In this document: positions 23,201 through 34,939 of the stretch, piece after piece
How positions within the stretch are numbered: position 1 is the first letter of the stretch
Layout of the letters: every line of letters starts with the position of its first letter
Notes under the pieces: model-generated
What the model was told of the DNA's origin: nothing
Database searches by the model: none
Seen by the model: only the letters and a program-made list of their open reading frames with translations
Assembly: GCA_047967505.1 (NCBI GenBank)
Contig: CM106539.1
Strand: one strand, 5' to 3'
Origin: Dipteris shenzhenensis
Taxonomy: Eukaryota > Polypodiophyta > Polypodiopsida > Gleicheniales
Length of the DNA stretch: 64,000 nt
Translations under genes and position numbers: made by a program

Positions 23201-25747
23201 AAAGCCGGGATCCTCGAACAAAATCCCAAAGATAAGACTACGGGTCTTCCCCTTGGGTCCCTTGAAACACTAGAATTTTCACCATGATGAAACACAAAAA
23301 GAAAACACCAAGATCCAAATAATATCCCAAACAATATCCAAACAAGGTCCCATAGAGCCTTAGTATACCAAGACCAACATATTATGCATAACCACTTGTT
23401 GAAAACCCTCCACAATGTGATCCTCAACAAAATCTTTAAAAATAAGTGACCAACTAGCACCATGAAAACATTATGTATACATGCATTCAAGAATGACCCT
23501 TCTCACAATTGAAAGTGCACATAATAGCTTCAAGATATTGTACTTTTCATCATTTGCATAGCAAAAGAAGTTGAAAGCATTGAGAATCACCACTCCACTA
23601 TTATAGTCAAAAACTACCCAAAGACTCAACTCTTCTACTAGTGCATGAAACAATCCCCAATCTATCATTGTGCCTGCTGCTGGCATTGTCGATTTACCAA
23701 CATATTCAAGAGTGCAAACATAAAGGATATGATCATGATGACCGTGTGAATAGCTTGAGCATCACCTTCACAATCTTCTAGTTCTCTTAAATGGGCTACA
23801 ATCTCTTCTAACAGAGTTCTTCCAGGCATCTTCTTTATCACATTAGAAAACACATGCCTATACTAGGCATAACATGCAATAAAGTACACCCAAGACCATT
23901 AAGGTGGGATGAATCCAATACCAAATGTACCTGGCATCTCCACCAAAAGATGTGACATGAAGTTGGGGGTAATGAAACTTTACGCACCTCTTAGCTTCTT
24001 GCTCTTCCCAATCTTAATAATAGGGACCCTTATCATTTGTAAAGAGAGATGAAGAAAATATTTTCATGCAAAGAAAGGCACAATATATCTTTCTCCTTAC
24101 TTCCCTTAGAGGAGAAAGAACATGGTAACATCCCAAGTGATGTTGTAGTGCAGCATCAGGAGAAGAAAAGGATGTGTAGAGGCCATTATCTCACCAAGCT
24201 GGTCATCGCCAAAGAGAAGAGTGATGCGTTGTTGGAAGAAGATCTTTCGACTCAACATGACATGAATTGATATATATCTAGGGGATTGAAGGGGCTAATT
24301 TGGCTGGATGGGTAAATTCCGGGGAAACATGGCACCTCCTTCATAAAAACCTCTAGAAATGGCTCAAATCATTCTACAAACTGCTAGAAAACGCAGAGGT
24401 CTATCACATCCACCAAAAAACTAATATCACATATTAAAGTAAATACAGAGATGTGCCTTGAAGTGAGCTTCATATTGATATAAGTTTTGTTGAAAATAGA
24501 TAACCAGTTGAAGAGATATGGACAGTTTACTCAAGGGGGTAAAAACTATCATGAAAACAGACTATCAAACATAGAGACTCATAACTTTTAATAGTAATAT
24601 ATGATTTAAAATCTAATCACATACAAACATGCACTTGAAGAGAGCTTCACACTGATATAAGTTTCATCAAAATTGGACTACCGAGCAGAAAGTTATGAGC
24701 AAAACACTAAGAGGGGGTCAAACTATCATAAAAATTGCCCTCCACCCATGCTAATTTCGCCTGAGCAGACTACTCCCTCAAGGCTAACAATTATCAACGA
24801 TCCAATACCCCTAGAATTTGATTAAAAGAGAAGAAGAAGCTTGCATGGTGGCTTGAGAAATGGATGGACCATGTGTGCATAGTGAGCGGTTGAACAAGAA
24901 CTACTTTAGAGACTTGAACAGAGAGAGAAAAGGACATAGGAATGGAGACTCAACAAAAATGATAAGAAGTGACTTTCATTGCCATGAGAGTAAGACTCCA
25001 CTCAAATACACTCAAAATACTACAAAAACAAGGGAGAAGAAGAGGTTTCATACATACAAGAGGGAGCGGAAGCTCCAAGACTACTCATAGAGAGAGAATA
25101 AACTAGAGAGAGATGGACTCAAGAGTCTACATAAGAGAATATCTACAAGAGGGAGAGAAGGCTCATGGAAGAGGCTTGAGGAGACTAGAGCCACAACAAT
25201 ATGAGGTGTAATGCTGGAAGAGATGATGAACAAGGGAGAGGAGGGCTCCTTTTATAGAGATTTTGTCACCCTCCTTCACCCATTTACAATTGCTGCCTAT
25301 AGATTCCTTTCCCCATCAATCACATAAGCCCGTATGTCACCATCCATGTCCTTTTTGGCTACTCTTGCCATGTGTCCCATCAAAAGATGCTCAAGACTCT
25401 TAAAATATTGAGAAAGTCAAGACTCTATCCACATGGACCCATAGTGTTGAGATATCGAGCTCCACTTGATATGCCAGGGTGACCGTTGTGCATTTATGTC
25501 ACCGACTTGTTAGCTGCAAGTGTGGTTGGTACACCGCCCATGAATAATAGCTGGATGACATCTATCTTTATGTACTGTAGTTAGTTGCTCAGTTAGTATG
25601 CCACCTAGGTTAGTTGAGTTCGGTTTGAGACCCACGTATAGGGTTCACCTATTCCTTTTGTACTAAGAGAGAGTTCTTTTGGCTTTCACAACTAAGAAGA
25701 GGAAAGTTGTTTTTGGCCTCCACCTTTGTGTGTATTCCTGCATTCTA

Positions 25748-26023
25748 TGTTGGTAAGCTGAAAGGAAAGCAAAGAGTGGACACAAACTCAAAATACTTGC
25801 ATTATGGAATGAAGAAGAGTGAGGTCCTTAAGTAGGCACCTCATACATGCTCACTGACATCACTGATGACTTCAGAGCTCCACAATCTGCTCCTAGATTC
25901 TCTCAATCATCCTATGTGGCTCTCCACCACCTAACTGTGCTTGTGGGCACCTAACTGTGCCTCTAGCACTCACACATAGAAACCAAGGTGTGCCTGAGGC
26001 ATACACCTTGAGATATCCCATCA
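25748..26023 (-). repeat. 3' LTR of gag-only element 2
   Basis: It is nearly identical to 28086-28382 apart from two short indels. The adjacent purine tract reads tccctcgaggggggg on the minus strand. Confidence 0.88.
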
Positions 26024-26396
26024 AACCCCCCCTCGAGGGAATGCCTCAAGCTATGTCAAGGATACATCTAGTCTCATAGTTTCTCATGCCATCTCATGGT
26101 GGTCAAGGATAAATCTATGGCTAGGTTCTCATGCTAGCAAGGGTTCCCATGGGTGTAAGGTAAACAAAAGGGATACAAAAAGACCTTCCAATGGTTATCT
26201 CCCCTGCATGTACATGCACACAATGTCTGCAGGAGGTACCATGGAGCAAAACATACACATGGCCTACACCATAACGTGACCAGAGGTGTTTACAAAACAC
26301 ACAAAACACAATAGTTTATTTCATTCATTTTGGAGGACTATCCAGGCTGAGTACCTTGACATAAAAAGAGAGATCTGGAGCATACATAGAGATGAT

Positions 26397-27278
26397 TTAA
26401 AATGCATAATCTTCAAAGGATGCCTCATCTTGTGGAGGCTCATCAACTAAAAGTAGATTTGCATTTTCTGTCTTTGCTTTGGCTCTGCAAAACTTCTCAT
26501 TATGGTTGTTCTTGCCACAGTGCTTGCATGGATTAATTTTGAAGCAGTCCTTTGAAAGGTGCTTTGTCTTTCCACAGTGATTGCAAGGGGTAAACTTTCC
26601 CTTCTGAACTTTTACAGCATAAACAATGTCATTGCCTTTCCTGAGCTCCATATGCCTTTCTTCTTCTTGGAGAGCAGAGATAATACCTTCAAGATTAGGA
26701 TTAGGAAGATTTTTCAAAGTGCTAACTATGTGATCATAATCTTTAGGCATACTCTTAAGTAACACTGCCATAGCATCATTTGGAGTAATAGGAGAGTTGA
26801 TAGAAGCTAGTTGAGTCATATGACTCTGCGTATAGTTCACATGAGCTGCCAAAGTCGTACCACTAGCCATCTTCAATTCAAAGAAAGAGATTTTAAGTGA
26901 TAATTTAGAGATATGAGAGCTAGCACCAAAAATCATGTCAAGCTTCTGCCAAGCTTCTGAAGGAGACTCTAAGTCAGAGATGTGGTGAATATAATCATCT
27001 CCTAAAGCAAGAGCAATGATACCATATTCTTTTTCTTCTCTAGCAAGATCCCTTGCCGATCGTGTCGGAGTTGAGGATTCTCCAGCATTGGAGGCCGTAG
27101 AAGAAGCGGTTGGAGTAGGTTTGACAAGTCCCCATAGGTTCTCCCTCATCAATGCAAATTTCACCTTCATCTGCCATGTGTGGAAGCCCTTTCCATTGAA
27201 CTTCTCAAGATTCAATAGGGTAGCCATGAGAGGGTCTAACCCAGATATTGGGCAGTGTCTATCTCTCTTACAAGGCAA
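26397..27278 (-). CDS. Copia-type gag polyprotein, intact, of gag-only element 2
   Basis: An uninterrupted 293-residue frame. The more likely start is the internal Met of MATLLNLEKFNGKGF, 17 codons in, because copia gag proteins usually open with this kind of sequence. The capsid (UBN2-like) part has YIHHISDLESPSEAWQKLD, MAVLLKSMPKDYD and VSTLKNLP. Near the C-terminus are two zinc knuckles, CNHCGKTKHLSKDC and CKHCGKNNHNEKFC. By family it binds and packages element RNA in cytoplasmic particles. It is the only retroelement gene in the window without a visible break. It may have been kept by trans-mobilisation, or the insertion may simply be young. Confidence 0.85.
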   Translation of the reverse strand: MPCKRDRHCPISGLDPLMATLLNLEKFNGKGFHTWQMKVKFALMRENLWGLVKPTPTASSTASNAGESSTPTRSARDLAREEKEYGIIALALGDDYIHHISDLESPSEAWQKLDMIFGASSHISKLSLKISFFELKMASGTTLAAHVNYTQSHMTQLASINSPITPNDAMAVLLKSMPKDYDHIVSTLKNLPNPNLEGIISALQEEERHMELRKGNDIVYAVKVQKGKFTPCNHCGKTKHLSKDCFKINPCKHCGKNNHNEKFCRAKAKTENANLLLVDEPPQDEASFEDYAF

Positions 27279-28071
27279 AAAATAACTAAAAGACTTCTAA
27301 AATATAAGCACTTGATGTAGCAAAGACTAGTGACCAATATTCAATCAATGATGCTTCTTCTTACATGCTTCATAGAAGTGGCTAAAATGAGTACTTTCCA
27401 ATCAAAACCAGGTCTAGCAATTCAAAACAAAACTGAAGCCACACTTGTACTGAAGTTATTGAAAGTTTCAAAAAACCAGAAATGCTAGAATAGCATTTTA
27501 TGTAGCATCATCTTCAAAAACTTGTCCAAAACTGTCAAAACCAAAGAACTGAACTTGGAGGGCTTGTAGCTCACTCTTCAAAGCAAAGGAAAAGGAAGTT
27601 TTTAAGGCAAAAGAGAGATGTTATACCACAGAAGATCCTCTAGGAAGAAGAGGCGCAAAAAGGCGTCAGAACTCCATAGCTTGCCTTTCCAATTTTGACT
27701 GGTTTTTCTCTGTTTTCAGCTTGAATAAACAACCATTGCTACTCAGATTTCAGCACAAGATAGCTCTAGGTATGGACTAACTCCCCCTGAAAGGAATTAG
27801 AGAAAGATGAAGTGTGCTGAGAGAAAACGCAGTAGAAGAAATCGACGATTTTTGTGTAATGGAGACGAAACGGGCGTGGCTTTCTCTGATTCCTCTCAGC
27901 CAGGGGTTTGCCCCTTTGAGGTGGATCTCCAACAGGAAGGACGTGGGAAATGGCTGAGAACCGGAGGAGAACAAGCTTAAGCAAACTTTGGGAAGAAGAG
28001 GGAGAGATGGTGAAGAAGAAGATGAAGAAGAAGATAATGATGTGGTAGAAATGGGCTCAAGGGGGATCAAA

Positions 28072-28085
28072 GGGCTCTGATACCA
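28072..28085 (-). other. Primer-binding site of gag-only element 2
   Basis: The minus strand reads TGGTATCAGAGCCC directly after the 5' LTR, matching the canonical plant initiator-Met tRNA site. Confidence 0.9.
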
Positions 28086-28382
28086 TGTTGGTAAGCTGAA
28101 AGGAAAGCAAAGAGTGGATACAAACTCAGAATACTTGCATTATTTGCATTATGGAATGAAGAAGAGTGAGGTCCTTAAGTAGGCACCTCATACATGCTCA
28201 CTGACATCACTGATGACTTCAGAGCTCCACAATCATCTCTTCAATCTGCTCCTAGATTCTCTCAATCATCCTATGTGGCTCTCCACCACCTAACTGTGCT
28301 TTTGGGCACCTAAATGTGCCTCTAGCACTCACACATAGAAACCAAGGTGTGCCTGAGGCATACACCTTGAGATATCCCATCA
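28086..28382 (-). repeat. 5' LTR of gag-only element 2
   Basis: It pairs with 25748-26023. The outer end is followed by the resumed copia LTR sequence. Confidence 0.88.
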
Positions 28383-28438
28383 TTCTGTATGTGAGAAAGC
28401 TGCAAGTGAGACTCCTTACCTCTCCCACTCTCTTCACA

Positions 28439-28920
28439 TGGTATCAAAACTTGGTTCGTGGTAAGGAGCTCAAGAAAGCAAACCAAGTTCACGGTGTCTT
28501 GGTAAGAGGATCAGTGTTGCTTTACTTTTTGAGTTTGGGAGCAAATCTCTACAGGTAGCACCATGGGAAAGCACAAGAGTGCACTGTCTCAGATTGGGAC
28601 GCCCTTCACAATGACATTATTTTTTTGATTCAAGGCCATTTCAGGGCCCGTTTCGGTGACGGAAGTTTTCCGCAGGTACTCAGAAAAGTGCCCTATTTTT
28701 GCTGTGTGACCATTGTTCTACAGGTTGGTGAATAGTTGCCATAGAAATTGCATCGTATGCCTGTGCCTAGAGATATTGGGAGTAACAGAATCATTCTTAT
28801 TGCCTCTTGATGCAAAATCATCACTAGGAAGTAACTGTGTGGTCAAATACCACTTTTGTCAGTTTTGCAGATTTGCCCTTGTGAGGTAGAAGTTGTGTTT
28901 TTTGTAGTGATAGAACATTT
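28439..28920 (+). other. Copia leader with primer-binding site
   Basis: TGGTATCA at 28439 follows the 5' LTR; the next bases diverge from the usual site. The remainder is untranslated leader. Confidence 0.6.
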
Positions 28921-29178
28921 TTGCAGTGTTCTATAATGGGGTCTGATGCTCTTTCACAAATAGTCACTGAAAAGCTTGACAAGAACAACTTCCCAGCATG
29001 GAAGTTTGGAATGACGAATTTCCTTAAGGGAAAAGTCTATTGGGAGTTCATTTTCGGAGCTGAACAAGAACCAATTATTCCTAATGTTCCCAATCAACAG
29101 GAGTTTATGTTTGTCAAATGGTTGAGTAGGGCTTGTAGGTTAGATTTAATCCTCATGGATGCTTTGTTGAGGATATGA
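28921..29178 (+). pseudogene. Copia gag, N-terminal fragment
   Basis: MGSDALSQIVTEKLDKNNFP, then AWKFGMTNFLKGKVYW, is a copia gag start. After about 80 residues the frame jumps into the pre-integrase region, so the rest of gag (zinc knuckle) and the protease are deleted. Confidence 0.8.
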
Positions 29179-32100
29179 AAAATAAAGGTCGCTTGATAGC
29201 AAAAGGAAAGAAGAAGGGCAGGATGTTTACGTTGGATGCGGACATGCCTGAATTGAGTACAGCAATGTTTGCACATGGAACCGATGTAGTCGCAGATATT
29301 GATATTTGGCATAAACTCATTGGTCATGTTAATGTACAGCGACCTAAATTAATGCAGGCCCTAAATATTGTTGTAGGATTGCCTAAGTTCAAGGTTGTAG
29401 AAATGCATAAGTTATGTGAAGCCTGTCAATTTGGAAAACAGGCAAGGAAACCATTTCCTACACATGTTCAAGAGAGTAAGAGGCCATTGGAATTAATCCA
29501 CTTTGATGTGTGGACTCCTAAAGCTACATCTATTGGAGGCTGTCATTATTTTGTCACTTTTATTGATGACTATAGCAAAAAAGCTTGGGTGTATTTTATG
29601 AAAAAGAAAAGTGAATGTTTGGACATTTCAAAGCTTTTAAAGCTATGGTTGAGAAAGAAACAAGCCTGCAAATAAAATTCCTAAGGTCAGATGGAGGGGG
29701 AGAGTACCTCTCAAATGAGTTTGCAACGTTCCTGCAAGAGCATGGCATAAAGCAACAATATTCATGTAGTCATACCCCACAACAAAATGGACTTAGAGAA
29801 AGAAAAGACAGGCATATTGGAGAGGTATCTTGTGCCATGCTCAATGAAAAAGACCTGCTAGATTATTATTGGGCTGAAGCAGTTGCTACAGTAGTCTACA
29901 TAATGAACAGGACTCCCACTATAGCAATACATGGCATGACACCAAAGGAGAGGTATACTGGTAGGAAACAAGATATTTTTCATTTGAAAGTTTTTGGTTG
30001 CATTGCCTATGTTCATGTGCCAGATGAGTTGAGATCCAAGTTGGATCCAAAAGCTCAGAAGTGCATCTTTATTGGTTATTCTCTGCAGCAGAAAGGGTAT
30101 AGATGCTATAACTCGTAAGTTCACAGTGAGTAGAGATGTTTTTTATGAGATGAGCAGTTGGTATAAACCATTAAATGTGATTGATGATGTAGATGCACAA
30201 AATGGTAATGCTGCACAGAATTCACAGCAGCAATCACAAAATATTAGTGGACCTGTAGTGTCCTCTAGTAGTGGTTCACACACTTCACCATGGACAGGCA
30301 GATTGAGATCAGGAGAATCTTCTCAAAGCAATGCAGATAGTGGTATGCAAGTATCACGAAAGGGAAAAGAGAAAGTAGATCAGCCCATGGTTGATGTGAA
30401 TGCAAGTCACTCTTATGTGGATGGTGAATCCAGTGGCTCAGAACAGAGCCTTGATGATGAGTTGGGTATTCCTTCTTTTGTTACACCTAGAGTAAGGAAG
30501 ACAAGGGATGTTTTGAGAGCAGTTGGTAGTGCACCTATTTTGCATAGGTCTACTAGAGTTAAGTATCCTGTGGATAGGCTGAAATATGATGGATTTATAG
30601 CCATTCACTATGCCTATATGGTCAAAATGATACACGAACTAGAACCCACTTCTTTTGAGCAAGCCATGGGAAAAGAAAAATGGGAGAAAGCCATGGATGA
30701 AGAAATGGATGCCTTGGAAGCAAATGCTACACGGGAATTGGTGCCTTTGCCTAAAGACAAGAATGCAATTGGCTGCAAGTGGGTTTATAAGGTGAAGCAC
30801 AATGCAGATGGTTCTGTGAGCAGATACAAGGCAAGATTAGTTGTCAAGGGGTATGCACAAACATATGGCATTAATTATGAGAAACATTCAGTCCGGTTGC
30901 AAGGATGGCAACCGTAAGAGTAGTCATTGCTATGGCTACATAAAAGGGATGTTCTTTACATCAGATGGATGTAAAGAATTCCTTCTTGCATGGTGATTTG
31001 CAAGAAGAGGTCTATATGGAGCCTGGGGGGTCCACTAGGGTTTATCGTATGGTACCACGTGAGTGTAAGGGAGGGGGGTTATATAAGGGAAGGAAGGTAC
31101 ATTTTATAAGGTAACGTCCCTTAAATAGGGGGTAGATAAGGGGAATTTTCATATATTTATTGCACGCAGGTGACGTCTCCTTATTATTACCCCGTGATAT
31201 GGAGAAGCCACCAGGTTATGTTCATGCTGTTCCTTGTAGGTTGAAGAAAGCCTTGTATGGCTTGAAGCAAGCACCCAGAGCATGGTCTGACAAGATAGGA
31301 TAGTATCTTGTCACTATTGGCTTTCAGATTTCCATGACAGATTTCTCACTTTATGTGAGAAAAATAGAGAAAGGCATTATGCTGCTTATCATTTATGTTG
31401 ATGATTTGATCATCAAAGGTGATAATGATGAAGATATCCTTCATGTGAAAATGCTATTGAAGCAGAAGTTTGAGATGAAGGATTTGGGAGAGCTTTGTTA
31501 TTTCTTGGGCATTGAGGTGATTAGATCCACAAGTAGGATATGGCTCTTCCAGAGGCAGTATGGATTGGACATGATGTCCAAATATGGGATGACAGGCTGT
31601 AAGCCTATTTCAGTTTCTTTGAAGCAGAATGTGAAGTTGAGCACAGATGCAAGTGAGCTTCTAGAAGACCCTACTATGTACAGATGCATAGTAGGAAGTT
31701 TGATTTATATGACTATTACCAGGCCAGATTTGAGCTATGCTGTTGGGTTGGTAAGTCAGTTTATGTAGGCTCCAAGGAAACTGCATTTGAATGCGGCTAG
31801 ATGCATACTGAGGTATGTAAAGTCCACATTATAGTATGGACTATTTTATGAGACTGGGGTTCAGATACAGTTGCATGGATACACTGATGCTGATTGGGCT
31901 GGTAGTATTTCTGATAGATGATCTACTAGCAGATATGTGTTTTCTTTTGGGAGTACTATAGTCACTTGGAGGAGCAAGAAATAGCCTATAGCTGCCTTGT
32001 CAAGCACAGAGGCTGAGTATAGGGGTGCGGCAATGGCTGCATGTGAGGCAGCTTGGTTGCATAAGCTACTTTATGATATGCATAAGTCTATAGATGGGCC

Positions 32101-32280
32101 AATTGTCATTTGTTGTGACAACATGAGCAGTATACACTTGGGAAATAACCTAGGCTATCATGCTAGAACAAAGCACATTGAGGTGCATTATCACTATGTT
32201 TGGAAGAAGGTTTTAGTAGGTTTTATTGATCTAGTTTATGTCAGCACAGAGGATCAGGTAGCTGACATATCTCGAGTGGG
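29175..32280 (+). pseudogene. Copia integrase, reverse transcriptase and RNase H, broken
   Basis: The GAG-pre-integrase zinc region (WHKLIGHVNV, CEACQFGKQ) is at 29300-29450. The integrase core has HFDVWTPK, FIDDYSKKAWVYF and SDGGGEYLSNEF, with a frameshift near 29620. Next come a Ser-rich linker and the RT start ([15 protein letters not shown], 30760), a frameshift near 30890, a 175-bp MITE insertion at 31022, then the RT catalytic box IIYVDDLIIKGDNDED (31390) and RNase H (STEAEYRGAAMAACE, 32000). It cannot encode a full product. Confidence 0.88.
31022..31196 (+). mobile_element. MITE inserted in the copia reverse transcriptase
   Basis: A 175-bp non-coding insertion flanked by a perfect 8-bp duplication, atatggag (31014-31021 and 31197-31204). 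Its ends are only weakly inverted (cctgggg / ccccgtg). Internal blocks (ggtacattttat, agataagggg, tattgcacgca) match the MITEs at 42574, 63653 and 34133 in reverse orientation, so it is a diverged or terminally rearranged member. Confidence 0.75.
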
Positions 32281-32282
32281 AG

Positions 32283-32640
32283 TGTTGAGATATCAAGCTC
32301 CACTAGTGATATGCCAGGGTGACTATTGTGCATTTATGTCACTGACTTGTTAGCTGCAGATGCAGTTGGTACACCGCCCATGAATAATAGCTGGATGACA
32401 GCTATCTTTATGTACTCTAGTTAGTGGCTCAGTTAGTATGCCACCTCATTTAGCTGAGTTTGGTTTGAGACCCACATATAGGGTTCACCTATTCCTTTTG
32501 TACTAAGAGAGAGTTCTTTTGGCTTTCACAACTAAGAAGATGAAAGTTGTTTTCAACCTCCACCTTTGTGTGTATTTCCCCATTGTGTATGTGAGAAAGC
32601 TGCAAGTGAGACTCCTTACGTCTCTCCCACTCTCTTCACA
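32283..32640 (+). repeat. 3' LTR of the nested copia element
   Basis: A 358-bp LTR. It is preceded by a weak purine tract (cgagtgggag) and followed by the resumed gypsy LTR (tagggaccc). Confidence 0.9.
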
Positions 32641-33139
32641 TAGGGACCCTCTCTTTTCCTTAAGTCCACATCCTCCTTATTCCACACCGAAATTCTAGAA
32701 GGATTCCTCTTGACTCCACCTCCTCCACATACCTTCCACATGCTTGGCATGTGGCCTCTCTTATATTATTGGAACACATGGACATGGGCCCACCTCTTTA
32801 TATGACTCACTCTTCCTATTTTCTAAAAACCCCATAATATCCCATACACAAATAACTCTCACCCCATACCAAGGTATTTATAATTCATACCTATGGTATT
32901 TACAATGATCCATTCCACTCATCCTCTCAATCCCATACAATATCTTAGAAAATAGAAATAAGTGAGAGCTGCTAGGCTATCACTTGATACTCAAACTCTT
33001 ATCAAACATAGAAGCAAACAATACCAATGCCAAATTAAAAAAAATCAATTTTTGGTGTCACAATGTTTTTATCGAAGCTAGGCTTATATATTAATATAAA
33101 ATCTTGGCAAAAATTTTCAAGCTCGTTTTTTAGTTTCAC

Positions 33140-33512
33140 AATATTTTCTTCTGAAATTTGAAGGAAAAAACGTAAATCCTGGCAAAACTCTAATATTTTT
33201 TACATAAAAGTTTCAAATACAAGCGAATGTTTCACACACTTATTCTTATTAAAGCATACAAACTTTTGACACCAAGATAAGAATTTAGCTTCTTAATGAA
33301 ACTAACTTGAAAAAATCATCCATGAGTGACACACATGGAGGATTTTTTCATGTTACTTTTGTTAGGAAGTGAAACTTTTATATTGGTATCGAAAGTTTAT
33401 ATGCACTAAAGTTTGAAACATTTGCCAGGATTTGAAACTTTTGTGAAAAAAATGTAAAGTTTCACCAACGTTTACATCTTTTCTTCTAAATTCAAAAAGA
33501 AAAAAAATGAAA
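33140..33512. repeat. Foldback (long inverted repeat) element
   Basis: The two halves are imperfect reverse complements around a 9-nt loop at 33325-33333. The innermost 17 bp arms (33308-33324 and 33334-33350) match at 16 positions. Similarity continues outward for about 170-180 bp per side with indels, with shared blocks such as aaaagtttcaaat and cctggcaaa. A transcript would form a long hairpin. Confidence 0.7.
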
Positions 33513-34132
33513 ATGTGCTATGCTCTATCTATGTTATGGAACTAGAAAAATAAGATCAATAAACATCTACCAGGATTGTATATTAATATATATGTATACC
33601 TTCAATAATAACATTCATGGTGACACACAAAGTAATATCAACAATTGGATTGAAGGACTAGCGACAATCAACAATTGCCATGCACTAGATCCCGCCCACC
33701 TAGAAATTGATACAAAAGTCTTGCAAGTAGGATTCACACTCATTTTCAAAAGCTTAATTGATCCTATAGTTCCAATGTTTATGGCCGGCCTTGAATAAGA
33801 TAGTTATCCTGAAGAGAATATCATTGAAAGTGATAGCTCTAATGGACCATGGGACCTTGAGATAGAGGCTAAAAATTCTCCAGTCTTCAACAATGATTTA
33901 GCCATTGTACCTGTCATCATGGCTATTGAGCTACCCAAAGTCCAACCTCCAAATTTCCATGGCTATTGAGCTACCAACCTCCAAATTTCCATAATAGCAA
34001 GAGATCCTGAAAGAAAGCTGGTGGGAATTGGGACAAAGCCAAGATTGAGCACTTCAATGAGTTTGAAAGAATGCAAACTAGAATTGTGGAGCTATACATC
34101 ACCAAGCTAGAGCAATCCACAACTAAAGAGTT

Positions 34133-34388
34133 CTCAGGAGGCACACTACTAAGAAAACTTACGTATCAAGTGCGTTCATAGGGTATTTAAAAAACCCCTC
34201 AACTAAAATTTTCCACCTCAATAAATACACCCCTCTTTACTTATAAACCAATGGATTTTTTTCTAAAATTGAATTAAAAAATCCCTCCTGTTATTGTAAT
34301 TCTGTTAAAATTTTCCCAAGCATTGAATTAAAATACTCCTTTTGAATGCATGTGGTACACTAAATTTTTTTTAGGTGAACCCCCTGAG
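34133..34388 (+). mobile_element. MITE of the ctcggggg family
   Basis: The termini ctcaggaggcacact and ggtgaaccccctgag are imperfect inverted repeats. The flanks aaagagtt (34125-34132) and aactagtt (34389-34396) agree at six of eight positions. The internal block caagtgcgttcatagg matches the 42.6-kb member. Confidence 0.65.
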
Positions 34389-34939
34389 AACTAGTTCAAA
34401 GAGGTAGATATTTGTGAAGTACTAGATTACTTTAAGAACTATACAAGTGGCAGTGCCCCCATAGGAATGCCAACACCACTGCGGGGATTAGAAGCTCAAG
34501 AAAGTGATAACATTGTTGGGCCTCCAGTATACGAGGGACCAAAAAAAACAAAAAAAAAACAAACTTGCCCTTAAAGCGGAGGAAGATAAATTAGTGTTCA
34601 TTAGGGAAAACTCACCCAAGAAGAAGAAAAAAAACTCAAGGCACTCCTAATGGAACACCAAGACTTCCTAGCATGGTCATACAAAGAGAGGAAATGAATT
34701 TCACTAGAAGTGGCCATACAAACCATACCTATTAGGGAAGCTGCCTTCCCTCAGGTATGTGAACCATATAAAAAAAATTCCAAATGTGGCATCATGGTGT
34801 ATGATGAACTAGATAAGCTCTAATATGCAAGGTCCATCTATGAGATAGAGCATAGTGATTGGCTTTCCCCCAACGTGATGGTTCCTAAACATAATAAGAA
34901 GCTACAAATATGTGTGAACATAAAGAATGTGAATGCTAC

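Larger units (their letters stand above)
25748..28382 (-). mobile_element. Gag-only LTR retrotransposon (TR-GAG type), element 2
   Basis: It is inserted in the copia 5' LTR. The LTRs are 25748-26023 and 28086-28382, with TGTTGG / CCCATCA termini in plus orientation. The flanks ttcta and ttctg fit a 5-bp TSD with one mismatch. The minus-strand order is 5' LTR (right), primer-binding site, an 0.8-kb leader, one intact gag, polypurine tract (about 26024-26040) and 3' LTR. There is no pol. The right LTR carries two small extra duplications (in the cattatttgcat region near 28140 and near 28235). Confidence 0.88.
25445..32640 (+). mobile_element. Copia retrotransposon nested in the gypsy LTR, deletion derivative
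   Basis: The 5' LTR is split by a second insertion (25445-25747 and 28383-28438); the 3' LTR is 32283-32640. The LTRs start TGTTGAGATATC and end CTTCACA. The host LTR shows a short duplication (catag / tag) at the edges. Most of gag and the whole protease are missing. The 3' end of RNase H runs directly into the LTR, about 65 bp shorter than in the related copy at 15.6 kb. It is non-autonomous. Confidence 0.9.
16271..33062 (-). mobile_element. Tat-lineage Ty3/gypsy retrotransposon with nested insertions
   Basis: The left LTR is 16271-18170. The right LTR starts at 23951 and is split by a 7.2-kb copia element, resuming at 32641-33062. Both LTRs have TGTGACA / TGTCACA termini. The flanks share atgt (16267-16270 and 33063-33066). 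A polypurine tract (eight G then aaaga on the minus strand) abuts the left, 3', LTR. Internal order on the minus strand is gag, protease, RT-RNase H, a second (archaeal-type) RNase H, then integrase, which marks the plant Tat group. Without the nested insertion it is about 9.6 kb. All coding parts carry stops or frameshifts. Confidence 0.85.
23951..33062 (-). repeat. 5' LTR of the Tat gypsy element, split by copia insertion
   Basis: LTR sequence covers 23951-25444 and 32641-33062. Joined, it aligns with the left LTR along its length. Just inside (23930-23945) the minus strand offers TGGTGGAGATGCC as a possible primer-binding site; I could not assign its tRNA. Confidence 0.8.

Noticed and set aside
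28890-28908. Second CACTA-like end (ttttttgtagtg)
   Set aside because: It lies in the copia leader with no subterminal array, so chance is more likely.
34142-34156. CACTA-like terminus (cactactaagaaaac)
   Set aside because: It falls inside a MITE whose TIR, TSD and subterminal block explain the sequence better.
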